Positions 1-6,506 are shown, counted from the stretch's first letter. The stretch: 16,222 nt of DNA from Gammaproteobacteria bacterium (GCA_014239225.1 JAAZZI010000008.1:1-16222), one strand, 5' to 3'. The notes: generated by a model not told the origin, from the letters alone. Made by a program: numbers and translations.

Positions 1-325
1 CAATAACTACGTGGCCTAGTTCCGAGACGTCTGCCTCAGATGCCGCTAAATGAGTAAAACCAAATTTCTTCTGATTGGAAACATGTATTTTTTTGATTGG
101 TGTTGTATGCAAGCATATATCTCTCCATACACCAATATGCTCAAGTACTCGTTTTGAAGAAGGGGAAAGAGAAATTCCCCTATCATCATAACTTGGTTGC
201 CAATCCTCGCTTGGACTAACAGATTCAATTAGTGCAATTGAAAGATTTGTAGGGGCTATCGCACATGCGAGGCTTGCTCCGACCATACCTGCGCCGACAA
301 TTACAACATCGTAATCATCCTGCAT
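1..325 (-). CDS. ubiH: 2-octaprenyl-6-methoxyphenol hydroxylase, N-terminal part (cut by window edge)
   Basis: Only the first 108 codons are in the window. The protein begins MQDDYDVVIVGAGMVGASLA, a Rossmann FAD-binding motif (GxGxxG, here GAGMVG) at residues 11-16. The SYDDRGISLS segment near residues 45-54 and the following VLEHIGVW are typical of the UbiH/UbiF/VisC flavin monooxygenases. The family hydroxylates the ring of ubiquinone precursors using FAD, NAD(P)H and O2, at the inner membrane. The match to UbiH rather than UbiF rests on the neighbouring pepP and ygfB, the usual ubiH context, and on similarity along the visible part. The ATG at 325 lies 11 bases inside the end of pepP (stop 315-317), so translation is probably coupled. 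The catalytic and substrate domains lie outside the window. Confidence 0.9.
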   Translation of the reverse strand, partial: MQDDYDVVIVGAGMVGASLACAIAPTNLSIALIESVSPSEDWQPSYDDRGISLSPSSKRVLEHIGVWRDICLHTTPIKKIHVSNQKKFGFTHLAASEADVSELGHVVI

Positions 326-1631
326 TAGCCATTAGTTCCTCAATTTCATCAACTACCTTGGGAGCATCTTTGCTTAAAATATCATATCCATCTTTCGTTA
401 CTAAAACATCGTCTTCAATTCGCACACCAATGTTTCGCCACTGATTAGGTAGATTTTCTGAATTCGCGGGCAAATAAAGACCGGGTTCTACAGTCATTAC
501 CATACCAGCTTCGAGCATTCTCCATTCACCATCAAGCTTATAATCACCAACATCATGAACATCCATGCCGAGCCAGTGACCAGTTCGATGCATAAAGTAT
601 TGCGTATAATCATCATTTTTTATTAATTTTTCTGGGTCGCCTTTCAGTATGCCTAATTCAACCATCCCTTCTGTTAATACTCTAACAGCTGCATCGTGCG
701 GTTCATTCCAATGCTTACCAGGCTTAATCTCGTTAATAGCAGCTGATTGCGCAGATAAAACCAAATTGTAAATATCGCGCTGTGCCTTGGAGAACTTCCC
801 ATTAGCAGGAAATGTGCGTGTAATATCACTGGCATAACACTGATACTCTGCGCCTGAATCGACTAACAACAAATCGCCATCAATTATCTCATCGCTATTA
901 TCTGTATAATGCAAAATACATGCATTTTTACCCGAACCAACAATTGATGGATAGGCTGCATAGCGCGCACCATTTTGAATAAATTCAGATATTAATTCTC
1001 CCTCCAATTGATATTCATACATCCCTGGCCTGCAGTTCTTCATCGCTCGTTTATGTGCTTTGGTAGAAATCTCAGCGGCTTTACGCATTAATTTGATTTC
1101 GTAACGGCTTTTATATAATCGCATCTCATGCAGAAAATGATTAAGCGAAATAAATTCATCAGGAGCAGTGGCTCCTGTTCTAACTTTGTCTCTAATTTGA
1201 TTTACCCAACCGAGCACTCTTTGATCGAAATTTTGATCGTTGCCCATGTTGTAATAAATTCGCTCATGCCCTTCTATTAGTCCGGGTAAAATATCATCCA
1301 TATCTTCGATAGGAAAAGCGTCATCTGCTGCATAAATTTTTATCGCTCCTTCAAGGCCAGAACGACGCCCATGCCATGCTTCCATCTTTTCATCTCGTTC
1401 ACGACAAAATAATATGCATTCTCCTTCTTCGCGATCAGGTATTAAAACTACAACGGCTTCTGGTTCTGGATAACCTGTTAAGTAGAAAAAATCACTGTCT
1501 GGGCGAAATGGAAATTCAACGTCGCGATTACGAATAGAAATTGATGCAGTTGGTAATATTGCTATGCTATCTGAACCTATCATATCCATAAGTCGTTTAC
1601 GGCGATTTTTAAATTCTTTGATATCTATCAA
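315..1631 (-). CDS. pepP: Xaa-Pro aminopeptidase P
   Basis: This cytoplasmic metallopeptidase removes an N-terminal residue that precedes proline. It is 438 residues, close to the E. coli length. The creatinase-like N-terminal domain (to about residue 170) precedes the pita-bread catalytic domain. The five metal ligands are visible as D258 and D269 (LLLVDSGAEY...ASDITRTF), H352 (GHWLGMDVHD), E382 (VEPGLY) and E406 (RIEDDV), essentially the E. coli numbering. The start is TTG at 1631: the frame has a stop codon six codons further upstream, no ATG lies between, and the next ATG would cut into the conserved N-terminus. A purine-rich Shine-Dalgarno (GAGAAGAG) sits about 8 bases before TTG. The start overlaps the ygfB stop (TTGA) and the end overlaps the ubiH start, so ygfB-pepP-ubiH look like a coupled operon. 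Confidence 0.95.
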   Translation of the reverse strand: MIDIKEFKNRRKRLMDMIGSDSIAILPTASISIRNRDVEFPFRPDSDFFYLTGYPEPEAVVVLIPDREEGECILFCRERDEKMEAWHGRRSGLEGAIKIYAADDAFPIEDMDDILPGLIEGHERIYYNMGNDQNFDQRVLGWVNQIRDKVRTGATAPDEFISLNHFLHEMRLYKSRYEIKLMRKAAEISTKAHKRAMKNCRPGMYEYQLEGELISEFIQNGARYAAYPSIVGSGKNACILHYTDNSDEIIDGDLLLVDSGAEYQCYASDITRTFPANGKFSKAQRDIYNLVLSAQSAAINEIKPGKHWNEPHDAAVRVLTEGMVELGILKGDPEKLIKNDDYTQYFMHRTGHWLGMDVHDVGDYKLDGEWRMLEAGMVMTVEPGLYLPANSENLPNQWRNIGVRIEDDVLVTKDGYDILSKDAPKVVDEIEELMANAG

Positions 1632-2185
1632 TGCACAATCTCTTCTCTATTAGTATTTGTTTTTTGTATTTCATGTATTTGCCTATGAATAAAAATTACA
1701 CCGACGCGTATATATTCAACAATCTCAAAGTAAGCAACCTCAGCATTTTCTCCTTCATCGACTGTAGTTTCCGTTCGTGATATTGCAACTACATCTCTAA
1801 CAAATTCATCTCCCTCACTAGTCAAATTCAATTTCTTATCGACTCCACCTATACCTAAACCACTAGCAAACCCCGCGCACCATTTAGAAACCGAATTAGA
1901 ACGCTCGGTAATGGTAGCCTGGTCATCAGGCAATAGTGGTGTAAAAATCAACTCGTCAGACAAAATCTCTTCACTAGCCTGTTGGGCTAATTCAGCTAGC
2001 ATAGCAAAAGATTCATCAAAATTTGCCTTATCTTCAATGCCAACTAACAAATAATCCTGCCACAAGGCAGATGCCAAACCGTTGCTAGCACAAAAGATAC
2101 CACACTGAAACCCATGCGACTCAGACGCCCATACATCAGCGCCAGCATAAATTAATTGTGTATTAACTGAGTTATAGTCAATCAT
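1628..2185 (-). CDS. ygfB: UPF0149 family protein YgfB
   Basis: This is a 185-residue UPF0149 (YgfB/YecA) protein; the E. coli YgfB is 192 residues. Recognisable parts are the acidic C-terminal block ending in EIVEYIRVGVIFIHRQI near residues 152-168, and the middle segment LLPDDQA...VSKWCAGFASGLGIGG, which matches the family's LPDDDxxLxxRxxALxxWCxGFLxGLG pattern. No catalytic motif is visible and the molecular role is not clear from sequence; in Pseudomonas a YgfB homologue has been linked to gene regulation and beta-lactam resistance. It is the first gene of the overlapping ygfB-pepP-ubiH run. The ATG at 2185 has only a weak upstream GAG. Its leader, from the predicted promoter at 2311-2339, would be about 120 bases long and carry two small inverted repeats. 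Confidence 0.88.
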   Translation of the reverse strand: MIDYNSVNTQLIYAGADVWASESHGFQCGIFCASNGLASALWQDYLLVGIEDKANFDESFAMLAELAQQASEEILSDELIFTPLLPDDQATITERSNSVSKWCAGFASGLGIGGVDKKLNLTSEGDEFVRDVVAISRTETTVDEGENAEVAYFEIVEYIRVGVIFIHRQIHEIQKTNTNREEIVH

Positions 2186-2262
2186 ATTTTATCGTTTTCT
2201 CAAGTCATTCTGCCAGTAACTAGTTGATTTTTTACCGAACAATATCAACAAAGGTCTCTCGC

Positions 2263-2280
2263 CTATGTTCTCTAACATAG
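2263..2280. repeat. 7-bp inverted repeat in the ygfB leader
   Basis: CTATGTT and AACATAG flank a CTCT loop. This would form a short hairpin in the predicted 5' leader of the ygfB transcript. A smaller repeat, TTGGT-TG-ACCAA, lies beside it at 2286-2297. No T-run follows on either strand, so it does not look like an intrinsic terminator. Confidence 0.5.
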
Positions 2281-2310
2281 CATCATTGGTTGACCAACAA
2301 ATTCAGTAGC

Positions 2311-2339
2311 TCTATATTGTTGTTAATATCATATATCAA
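2311..2339 (-). promoter_or_regulatory. Predicted sigma-70 promoter for ygfB-pepP-ubiH
   Basis: Read on the minus strand, TTGATA (2334-2339) and TATAGA (2311-2316) are separated by 17 bases. Both are close to the sigma-70 consensus and the spacing is optimal. The start point would be near 2304. It overlaps the plus-strand promoter at 2320-2348 almost completely. Prediction by eye only. Confidence 0.5.
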
Positions 2340-2346
2340 CAATATA
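2313..2346. repeat. 10-bp perfect inverted repeat spanning the divergent promoters
   Basis: TATATTGTTG (2313-2322) and CAACAATATA (2337-2346) are perfect complements separated by 14 bases. The arms carry parts of the -35 and -10 elements of both divergent promoters. They could also serve as an operator for a dimeric regulator. Confidence 0.7.
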
Positions 2347-2348
2347 CT
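2320..2348 (+). promoter_or_regulatory. Predicted sigma-70 promoter for the coiled-coil gene and zapA
   Basis: TTGTTA (2320-2325) and TATACT (2343-2348) are separated by exactly 17 bases. The predicted start near 2355 gives a leader of about 30 bases before the ATG at 2385. It is interleaved with the opposite-strand promoter at 2311-2339. Confidence 0.55.
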
Positions 2349-2384
2349 GAGTTCATGCCATAACTGACTAATAGGACAAAAATC

Positions 2385-2630
2385 ATGATTGATGACAACG
2401 ACAATAATACAGACTTGAGCGCGCTTGAAGAACGCGTTGATGAGCTGATAAATACTGTTAATGAACTCAAAACTGAAAATTCTAGCCTAAAAAATCAACA
2501 AGAAAATCTTGTCAATGAACGTGCTGTATTAATTGAAAAAACTGAACATGCTAGAAGCCGAATAGAGGCAATGATTTCTCGATTACGCGCAATGGAAACA
2601 CGACCATTAATAAAAAAACGCCCCCGTTAA
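2385..2630 (+). CDS. Small coiled-coil protein (TIGR02449-like) preceding zapA
   Basis: An 81-residue hydrophilic protein, almost entirely a predicted coiled coil. Leucine, valine and isoleucine fall at heptad spacing from about residue 11 to 60 (ALEERVDELINTVNELKTEN), followed by ERAVLIEKTEHARSRIEAMISRLRAME. This conserved end matches the small ZapB-like family (TIGR02449) found directly upstream of zapA in many gammaproteobacteria. The function is not established; the position suggests a cell-division role, which is inference. A good Shine-Dalgarno (AGGA at 2373-2376) lies 8 bases before the ATG. The basic tail PLIKKRPR extends past the usual family end, and its coding bases overlap the zapA frame. 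The two lysine codons form an A-AAA-AAA run, a classical -1 slippery heptamer. Confidence 0.85.
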   Translation: MIDDNDNNTDLSALEERVDELINTVNELKTENSSLKNQQENLVNERAVLIEKTEHARSRIEAMISRLRAMETRPLIKKRPR

Positions 2631-2923
2631 AAATTACAATCTTAGACAAAGAATATCTAATTACATGCGAAGAAGAAGAAGTCGATTCTCTTCGTAGCGC
2701 TATTGACTTCTTGAATAATAAAATGGCAGAAACTAAAAAAAATGGTAGTGTCATCGGGTCTGAAAGAATTGCTGTTATGACTGCGTTAAATATTGCTAAT
2801 GAAATGCTAGAGCACAAAAAAGAAAATCAAGATTATAATTTTAAAATTGACAGTACGCTTAGTCGATTACAAAGCAAGATTAACGATGCTTTAGATATAA
2901 AAAATCAATTAGATTATGGCTGA
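2606..2923 (+). CDS. zapA: Cell division protein ZapA, with non-canonical start
   Basis: ZapA binds FtsZ and stabilises the Z ring. The frame reads PLKITILDKEYLITC, matching the ZapA N-terminal strand pattern (VDIQIFGRSLRVNC in E. coli). It then has VIGSERIAVMTALNIANEML, matching the helix around NTEQLVFIAALNISYEL, and a C-terminal coiled coil ending LDYG. The homology starts well upstream of the first usable canonical codon, TTG at 2711, which would delete about a third of the protein. The frame is open back to a TAG at 2552-2554, but holds no ATG, GTG or TTG before 2711. The best simple start is ATT at 2606, with GGA 9 bases upstream, giving 105 residues (E. coli has 109). The alternative is a -1 frameshift from the preceding gene at 2612-2618, or a sequence error. 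Identity is secure; the start is not. Confidence 0.8.
   Translation: MNKKTPPLKITILDKEYLITCEEEEVDSLRSAIDFLNNKMAETKKNGSVIGSERIAVMTALNIANEMLEHKKENQDYNFKIDSTLSRLQSKINDALDIKNQLDYG
2612..2618 (+). other. Candidate -1 slippery heptamer A-AAA-AAA joining the coiled-coil frame to zapA
   Basis: In the frame of the upstream gene, the codons AAA (2613-2615) and AAA (2616-2618) are preceded by A (2612). This is the X-XXY-YYZ arrangement used for -1 slippage. A -1 shift here continues as T-P-P-L-K-I-T-I-L-D-K, exactly the zapA frame. No strong downstream stem-loop is obvious. GGA at 2594-2596 lies upstream and could act as a weak internal Shine-Dalgarno. Whether it functions is unknown. Confidence 0.35.
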
Positions 2924-2939
2924 TCTAAATAATCTAATT
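2907..2939. repeat. 11-bp perfect inverted repeat between zapA and 6S RNA
   Basis: AATTAGATTAT (2907-2917) and ATAATCTAATT (2929-2939) are exact complements with an 11-base loop that holds the zapA stop codon (2921-2923). It ends 14 bases before the predicted 6S -10 element, so it covers the -35 region. It could be an AT-rich 3' hairpin of the zapA mRNA or a regulator site for 6S transcription. No T-run follows it. Confidence 0.65.
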
Positions 2940-2953
2940 AAATGAAGAAATTG

Positions 2954-2959
2954 TAATAT
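2954..2959 (+). promoter_or_regulatory. Predicted -10 element of the 6S RNA promoter
   Basis: TAATAT lies 5 to 7 bases upstream of the 5' end deduced from the closing stem of 6S RNA (about 2964). The corresponding -35 region (about 2930-2937) does not resemble TTGACA and falls in the right arm of the inverted repeat 2907-2939. Confidence 0.4.
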
Positions 2960-2963
2960 GAGT

Positions 2964-3157
2964 TTGGGTATCTTCTGTCATGCTCGTTATCATGCTCGTG
3001 GTAACTTGAGCCGATAAGATATTAAACGGGGGATTTTTAATCAGCATTGTTGTGCATGTCCATCCACGTGGAAAGCCTGAAATGCTGACAAAGATGCCCA
3101 CTTGAACCTCTGGTTCAAGTTCAATGTAATGAGACGGCATCGCGGTTGATACCCCCA
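2964..3157 (+). ncRNA. ssrS: 6S RNA
   Basis: 6S RNA binds sigma-70 RNA polymerase holoenzyme by mimicking an open promoter and down-regulates transcription in stationary phase. Three parts match the E. coli molecule. GAGCCGAT with AT-rich sequence after it is at about 3008-3020. A perfect 8-bp hairpin, CTTGAACC-TCT-GGTTCAAG, is at 3101-3119, as in the E. coli CCUUGAACC/GGUUCAAGG stem. GACGGCATC near the 3' end is at about 3133-3141. The ends pair as a closing stem, TTGGGTATC (2964-2972) with GATACCCCCAA (3148-3158). The length is about 190 bases against 184 in E. coli. The position directly after zapA is the conserved one. The usual downstream ygfA (5-formyltetrahydrofolate cyclo-ligase family) gene is absent; the convergent ilvA follows instead. 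Confidence 0.9.
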
Positions 3158-3169
3158 ATCTTTGGGTTT
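3154..3169 (+). terminator. Weak candidate terminator at the 3' end of 6S RNA
   Basis: CCCAA (3154-3158), loop TCT, then TTGGG (3162-3166) form a 5-bp hairpin followed by TTTATAT. The same C-rich segment is needed for the 6S closing stem, so the two structures exclude each other. 6S 3' ends are usually made by processing, so this is uncertain. Confidence 0.3.
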
Positions 3170-3187
3170 ATATGAGAACAAATTAAT

Positions 3188-4708
3188 TTAGCTCAAAAAC
3201 TTCTTATACGCTGGGTTCCCGCTCTCATCCCAATAAGGAATACCAAGTTTATTAATAAAATTCTGAAACTTTTCTCTTTCCTCTTCTTTAACCTGGAACC
3301 CCATAAGTACACGGCCATAAGCTGCGCCATGATTTCTATAATGGAACAAACTAATATTCCAATTTTCTCCCATCTCGCTTAAGAAGTGCAACAAAGCGCC
3401 CGATCTTTCAGGAAATTCAAAACGATATATAAGCTCATTATCAACTTGCGGTGCATGTCCACCAACCATATATCTAATGTGCATCTTAGCAATATCATCA
3501 TTACTTAAATCAACAACGTCATATCCTCTATCTTTAAGTTGTTTCATTAAAGTACTCTTTTCTTCTGCGCCATGCTTTAATTGAACTCCCACAAAAACAT
3601 GCGCTTTCTTGTCATCAGCGTATCGATAATTAAATTCTGTAATCAATCGAGGTCCAAGGTCGTGGCATAGATTTCGGAAACTTCCGGGTTGTTCAGGAAT
3701 CATAATAGCAATCAATGCCTCTCTGTTTTCGCCTAAAGCAGAGAGTTCGGCAATATGTCTTAAGCGATCAAAATTCACATTTGCGCCACTAAAAATAGCA
3801 ACTAATTCATTATTTTTTATTTGGTGTTTAGCTACATACTGTTTTAATCCGGCAAGCGCCAATGCGCCAGCTGGTTCTGGAATTGAACGAGTGTCTTCAA
3901 AAATATCTTTCACAGCCGCACAAATCTCATCGACACTAACTAATAAAATTTCATCAACAAGTTCTTTTGCTATTCGATAATTTTCTTCGCCTGCCTGTTT
4001 AACAGCAGCACCATCAGCAAAAATGCCTATTTGCTCTAATTCGATACGTTCTCCTGCTTCAAACGCGTGATGCATACAGGGTGCTTCATCCGGCTCAACT
4101 CCAATTATTTTTATATCTGAATCTCTTGCTTTTACATAAGCAGCTATACCAGCAACTAAACCACCGCCGCCGACGGGGACGAAAATAATATCTGGCTTAT
4201 TTGGGTGTTGTTCTAATAATTCAACGCCAACAGTCGCTTGTCCTGCAATAACTAAAGGATGGTCATAAGGCGATACGTAGTACATGCCTTTTTCAGCAGA
4301 GAGTTTCAGGGCATACTCTTTGGAATCATCATAAGTATTACCAAATAAAATAACCTCTGCATTCATGCGTTTAACTGAATCAATTTTGATTTCTGGTGTT
4401 GTTTTGGGCATGACAATAATTGATTTCAAATTTAAGTGCTGTGCTGCCAACGCTACACCTTGCGCATGATTACCAGCGGAAGCTGTAATAACACCTAGAC
4501 GTTGCTCTTCTTTGGATAGAGAGGCAATTAAGTTGTAAGCACCTCGTATTTTGTAGGAGAATACCGACTGCTGGTCTTCGCGTTTTAACCAAATTTTATT
4601 GTTATGGCGTACAGAAAGCTGAGGAGCATAATCAAGCTCTGTTCGTTTTGCTACTGCATAAACTTGCTGACTGGCTTCCTGAATTAATTTTTTGTATTCA
4701 TCGAACAT
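3188..4708 (-). CDS. ilvA: Threonine deaminase (biosynthetic, L-threonine ammonia-lyase)
   Basis: This PLP enzyme converts threonine to 2-oxobutanoate and ammonia, the first committed step of isoleucine synthesis. The PLP lysine is in SYKIRGAYN, with SAGNHAQGVA as the substrate and phosphate-binding loop and PVGGGGLVAG as the glycine-rich PLP phosphate loop. After the catalytic domain come two ACT-like regulatory segments, beginning EALIAIMIPEQPGSFRNLC and ELIYRFEFPERSGALLHFL. So this is the long, isoleucine-feedback-regulated form, not the short catabolic TdcB. I chose the ATG at 4708 (MFDEYKKLIQ, 506 residues), which aligns with the N-terminus of Pseudomonas-type IlvA. An ATG at 4753 would add 15 residues and leave only 12 bases to the divergent rpiA. 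The gene converges on 6S RNA, 30 bases from its 3' end, with no clear terminator. Confidence 0.95.
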   Translation of the reverse strand: MFDEYKKLIQEASQQVYAVAKRTELDYAPQLSVRHNNKIWLKREDQQSVFSYKIRGAYNLIASLSKEEQRLGVITASAGNHAQGVALAAQHLNLKSIIVMPKTTPEIKIDSVKRMNAEVILFGNTYDDSKEYALKLSAEKGMYYVSPYDHPLVIAGQATVGVELLEQHPNKPDIIFVPVGGGGLVAGIAAYVKARDSDIKIIGVEPDEAPCMHHAFEAGERIELEQIGIFADGAAVKQAGEENYRIAKELVDEILLVSVDEICAAVKDIFEDTRSIPEPAGALALAGLKQYVAKHQIKNNELVAIFSGANVNFDRLRHIAELSALGENREALIAIMIPEQPGSFRNLCHDLGPRLITEFNYRYADDKKAHVFVGVQLKHGAEEKSTLMKQLKDRGYDVVDLSNDDIAKMHIRYMVGGHAPQVDNELIYRFEFPERSGALLHFLSEMGENWNISLFHYRNHGAAYGRVLMGFQVKEEEREKFQNFINKLGIPYWDESGNPAYKKFLS

Positions 4709-4719
4709 TAGCATAAGAT
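4692..4719 (+). promoter_or_regulatory. Possible promoter for rpiA
   Basis: TTGTAT (4692-4697) and TAAGAT (4714-4719) are 16 bases apart, which would start transcription near 4726. It would lie partly inside the ilvA start region. A perfect 10-bp palindrome, AACAGCTGTT, lies just downstream at 4727-4736. By-eye match only. Confidence 0.3.
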
Positions 4720-4765
4720 AGCATTTAACAGCTGTTCTAACATACTTATTCATCGGAGCCGACTT

Positions 4766-5419
4766 ATGTCACAGGACCGCAAGAAAAAAAATGCCGCAAA
4801 AATAGCAATAGATTACGTAAAAAATAATAGCATTATTGGTGTTGGCACTGGCACTACCATAAATTTTTTTATTGAAGAACTTGGTAAAAATAAAGGCCTT
4901 ATTGACGGGGCAGTATCTACCTCTGTTGCCACTGAAAAATTACTGAGGGAACAACATATCCCAGTACTCCCACTAAATAGTGTTATCGATTTGCCAATTT
5001 ATATCGATGGCGCTGATGAGGTAACACATAACAAACATCTTATTAAAGGTGGTGGTGGAGCATTAACACGGGAAAAAATTGTTGCCGCGGCAAGTAAGCA
5101 ATTTATCTGTATCATTGATGACTCAAAACTCGTACCTTTATTAGGCGGTTTTCCGTTGCCAGTAGAAGTTATTCCAATGGCGCAAAGTTATGTTGCAAGG
5201 GAAATTGCAAAACTAGGTGGTCAGCCTGAACTAAGACAGGATTTTCTAACTGACAATGGTAATATCATTCTTGATATCCATAATCTGAAAATAGAAAATC
5301 CATCAGAACTCGAAAATCAATTAAACCAAATTACAGGGGTAGTCACAAATGGTCTCTTTGCAAAAAGACCAGCGGATACACTCATCATTGCAACGGATGA
5401 CGGCATCGTCAAAAAATAA
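4766..5419 (+). CDS. rpiA: Ribose-5-phosphate isomerase A
   Basis: It interconverts ribose 5-phosphate and ribulose 5-phosphate in the pentose phosphate pathway, supplying precursor for PRPP and so for the purine and histidine genes in this window. It is 217 residues (E. coli 219). [11 protein letters not shown] (residues 25-35) is the phosphate-binding loop. IDGADEV (80-86) carries D81 and D84, followed by K94 in [10 protein letters not shown] and E103 in REKIV, the same positions as the E. coli catalytic residues. [10 protein letters not shown] near 126-135 is also typical. The ATG at 4766 has a clear GGAG Shine-Dalgarno 7 bases upstream. It is divergent from ilvA, a pairing also seen in Pseudomonas. 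Confidence 0.97.
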   Translation: MSQDRKKKNAAKIAIDYVKNNSIIGVGTGTTINFFIEELGKNKGLIDGAVSTSVATEKLLREQHIPVLPLNSVIDLPIYIDGADEVTHNKHLIKGGGGALTREKIVAAASKQFICIIDDSKLVPLLGGFPLPVEVIPMAQSYVAREIAKLGGQPELRQDFLTDNGNIILDIHNLKIENPSELENQLNQITGVVTNGLFAKRPADTLIIATDDGIVKK

Positions 5420-5461
5420 TTGACCAATATTTTACTAACGAGATTTTTTATTAACGCACTT

Positions 5462-5491
5462 ATCGCTATCTGCTGCGATTATACTTTTTTT
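5462..5491 (+). terminator. Weak candidate terminator after rpiA
   Basis: ATCGC (5462-5466) and GCGAT (5475-5479) form a 5-bp stem with an 8-base loop. A run of seven T starts at 5485, five bases after the stem. The stem is short and the gap is not ideal, so this is only a candidate. It lies in the 110-base space between the convergent rpiA and hemF. Confidence 0.35.
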
Positions 5492-5529
5492 GCTTATTTT
5501 ATTTAAATGCTAATGTTTTTAATATTTAG

Positions 5530-6438
5530 TTATTCTGCAAGCCAATCTTTGGGTTTAAGAAATACATCGTAAAGCTCTGCTTCTTTAGAACCTGCAGCAG
5601 GTTGCCAATTATATTCCCAGCGAGCGAGTGGTGGCATTGACATTAAAATAGATTCTATACGGCCGCCAGATTGCAACCCGAATAAAGTTCCACGGTCATA
5701 AAGTAAATTAAATTCAGCATAACGGCTACGTCTATATAATTGAAAGTCTCTTTCCTTTTTTGAATATGTTATATCTCGACGGCGTTCGACAATGGGTAGA
5801 TAGGCTTTAAGAAAATTCTCACCTACACTTTGCATAAATAAAAAACAAGACTCAAATCCCCACTCATTTAAATCATCATAAAATATCCCGCCAATACCAC
5901 GTGGTTCCTGTCGATGCTTTAGATAGAAATATTCATCGCACCATTTTTTATATTTCAAATAAGTATCATTACCAAAACCATCGCATGCAGTCTTTGACAT
6001 TTCATGCCAATGCTTAGCATCCTCAATAAATCCATAATAAGGTGTAAGATCAAATCCGCCACCAAACCACCAGATAGGTTCTTCACCATCTTTTTCAGCT
6101 ATAAAAAACCTTATGTTCATATGTGTTGTGGGGATGTAAGGATTTAGGGGATGCACTACTAATGAGTTTCCAAGGGCCTGAAATGACCTGCCTGAAAGTT
6201 CTGGTCTATGTGCTGTTGCAGATGAAGGTAAATTACTACCATAAACGTGTGAAAAATTTATCCCTCCTTGCTCAAATATCTTCCCTTGTCGCAATACGCG
6301 GGTTCTACCGCCACCGCCACTTTCCCGTTGCCATTCGTCTTCTTTTAAGACTAAATTGCTATCTATACTAATAAATTCCGAACAAATACGCTCTTGCAAG
6401 TCTAATAAGTAATGCTTGATACTATCAATATCGATCAT
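5530..6438 (-). CDS. hemF: Oxygen-dependent coproporphyrinogen-III oxidase
   Basis: It oxidatively decarboxylates coproporphyrinogen III to protoporphyrinogen IX with O2 in haem synthesis, in the cytoplasm, and points to an aerobic lifestyle. It is 302 residues (E. coli 299). Signature blocks are [12 protein letters not shown] (39-50), [17 protein letters not shown] (96-112), [15 protein letters not shown] (123-137) and [16 protein letters not shown] (240-255) with [14 protein letters not shown]. The conserved histidines H96, H106, H145 and H175 and the acidic D130 are all present. The ATG at 6438 has GGA 7 bases upstream. It is divergent from hisB across 91 bases and convergent with rpiA. 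Confidence 0.97.
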   Translation of the reverse strand: MIDIDSIKHYLLDLQERICSEFISIDSNLVLKEDEWQRESGGGGRTRVLRQGKIFEQGGINFSHVYGSNLPSSATAHRPELSGRSFQALGNSLVVHPLNPYIPTTHMNIRFFIAEKDGEEPIWWFGGGFDLTPYYGFIEDAKHWHEMSKTACDGFGNDTYLKYKKWCDEYFYLKHRQEPRGIGGIFYDDLNEWGFESCFLFMQSVGENFLKAYLPIVERRRDITYSKKERDFQLYRRSRYAEFNLLYDRGTLFGLQSGGRIESILMSMPPLARWEYNWQPAAGSKEAELYDVFLKPKDWLAE

Positions 6439-6452
6439 TTTATATCCAGTAG

Positions 6453-6481
6453 TTGGTAATCAAGTCTCTAAAGGTTATCCT
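6453..6481 (+). promoter_or_regulatory. Predicted promoter for hisB-hisH
   Basis: TTGGTA (6453-6458) and TATCCT (6476-6481) are separated by 17 bases, giving a start near 6488 and a leader of about 40 bases. The leader contains the inverted repeat at 6487-6511. Confidence 0.45.
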
Positions 6482-6506
6482 ATCACGCTTATTTTTAATG
6501 GAACAA
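6477..6506 (-). promoter_or_regulatory. Possible promoter for hemF
   Basis: On the minus strand, TTGTTC (6501-6506) and TAGGAT (6477-6482) are separated by 18 bases. Its -10 would coincide with the hisB -10 on the other strand. Weak consensus match. Confidence 0.3.

Noticed and set aside
46..228. 60-codon minus-strand open frame
   Set aside because: It is a shifted frame inside ubiH; the ubiH frame shows clear FAD-motif homology over the same bases.
2551..2817. 88-codon minus-strand open frame opposite the coiled-coil gene and zapA
   Set aside because: It is antisense to two recognisable genes and resembles no family.
2711..2923. zapA starting at TTG 2711 (70 residues)
   Set aside because: It would drop the conserved N-terminal strand and helix, which are plainly encoded in the same frame just upstream.
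2934..3158. 74-codon minus-strand open frame
   Set aside because: It covers the 6S RNA gene; the RNA motifs and closing stem explain this stretch.
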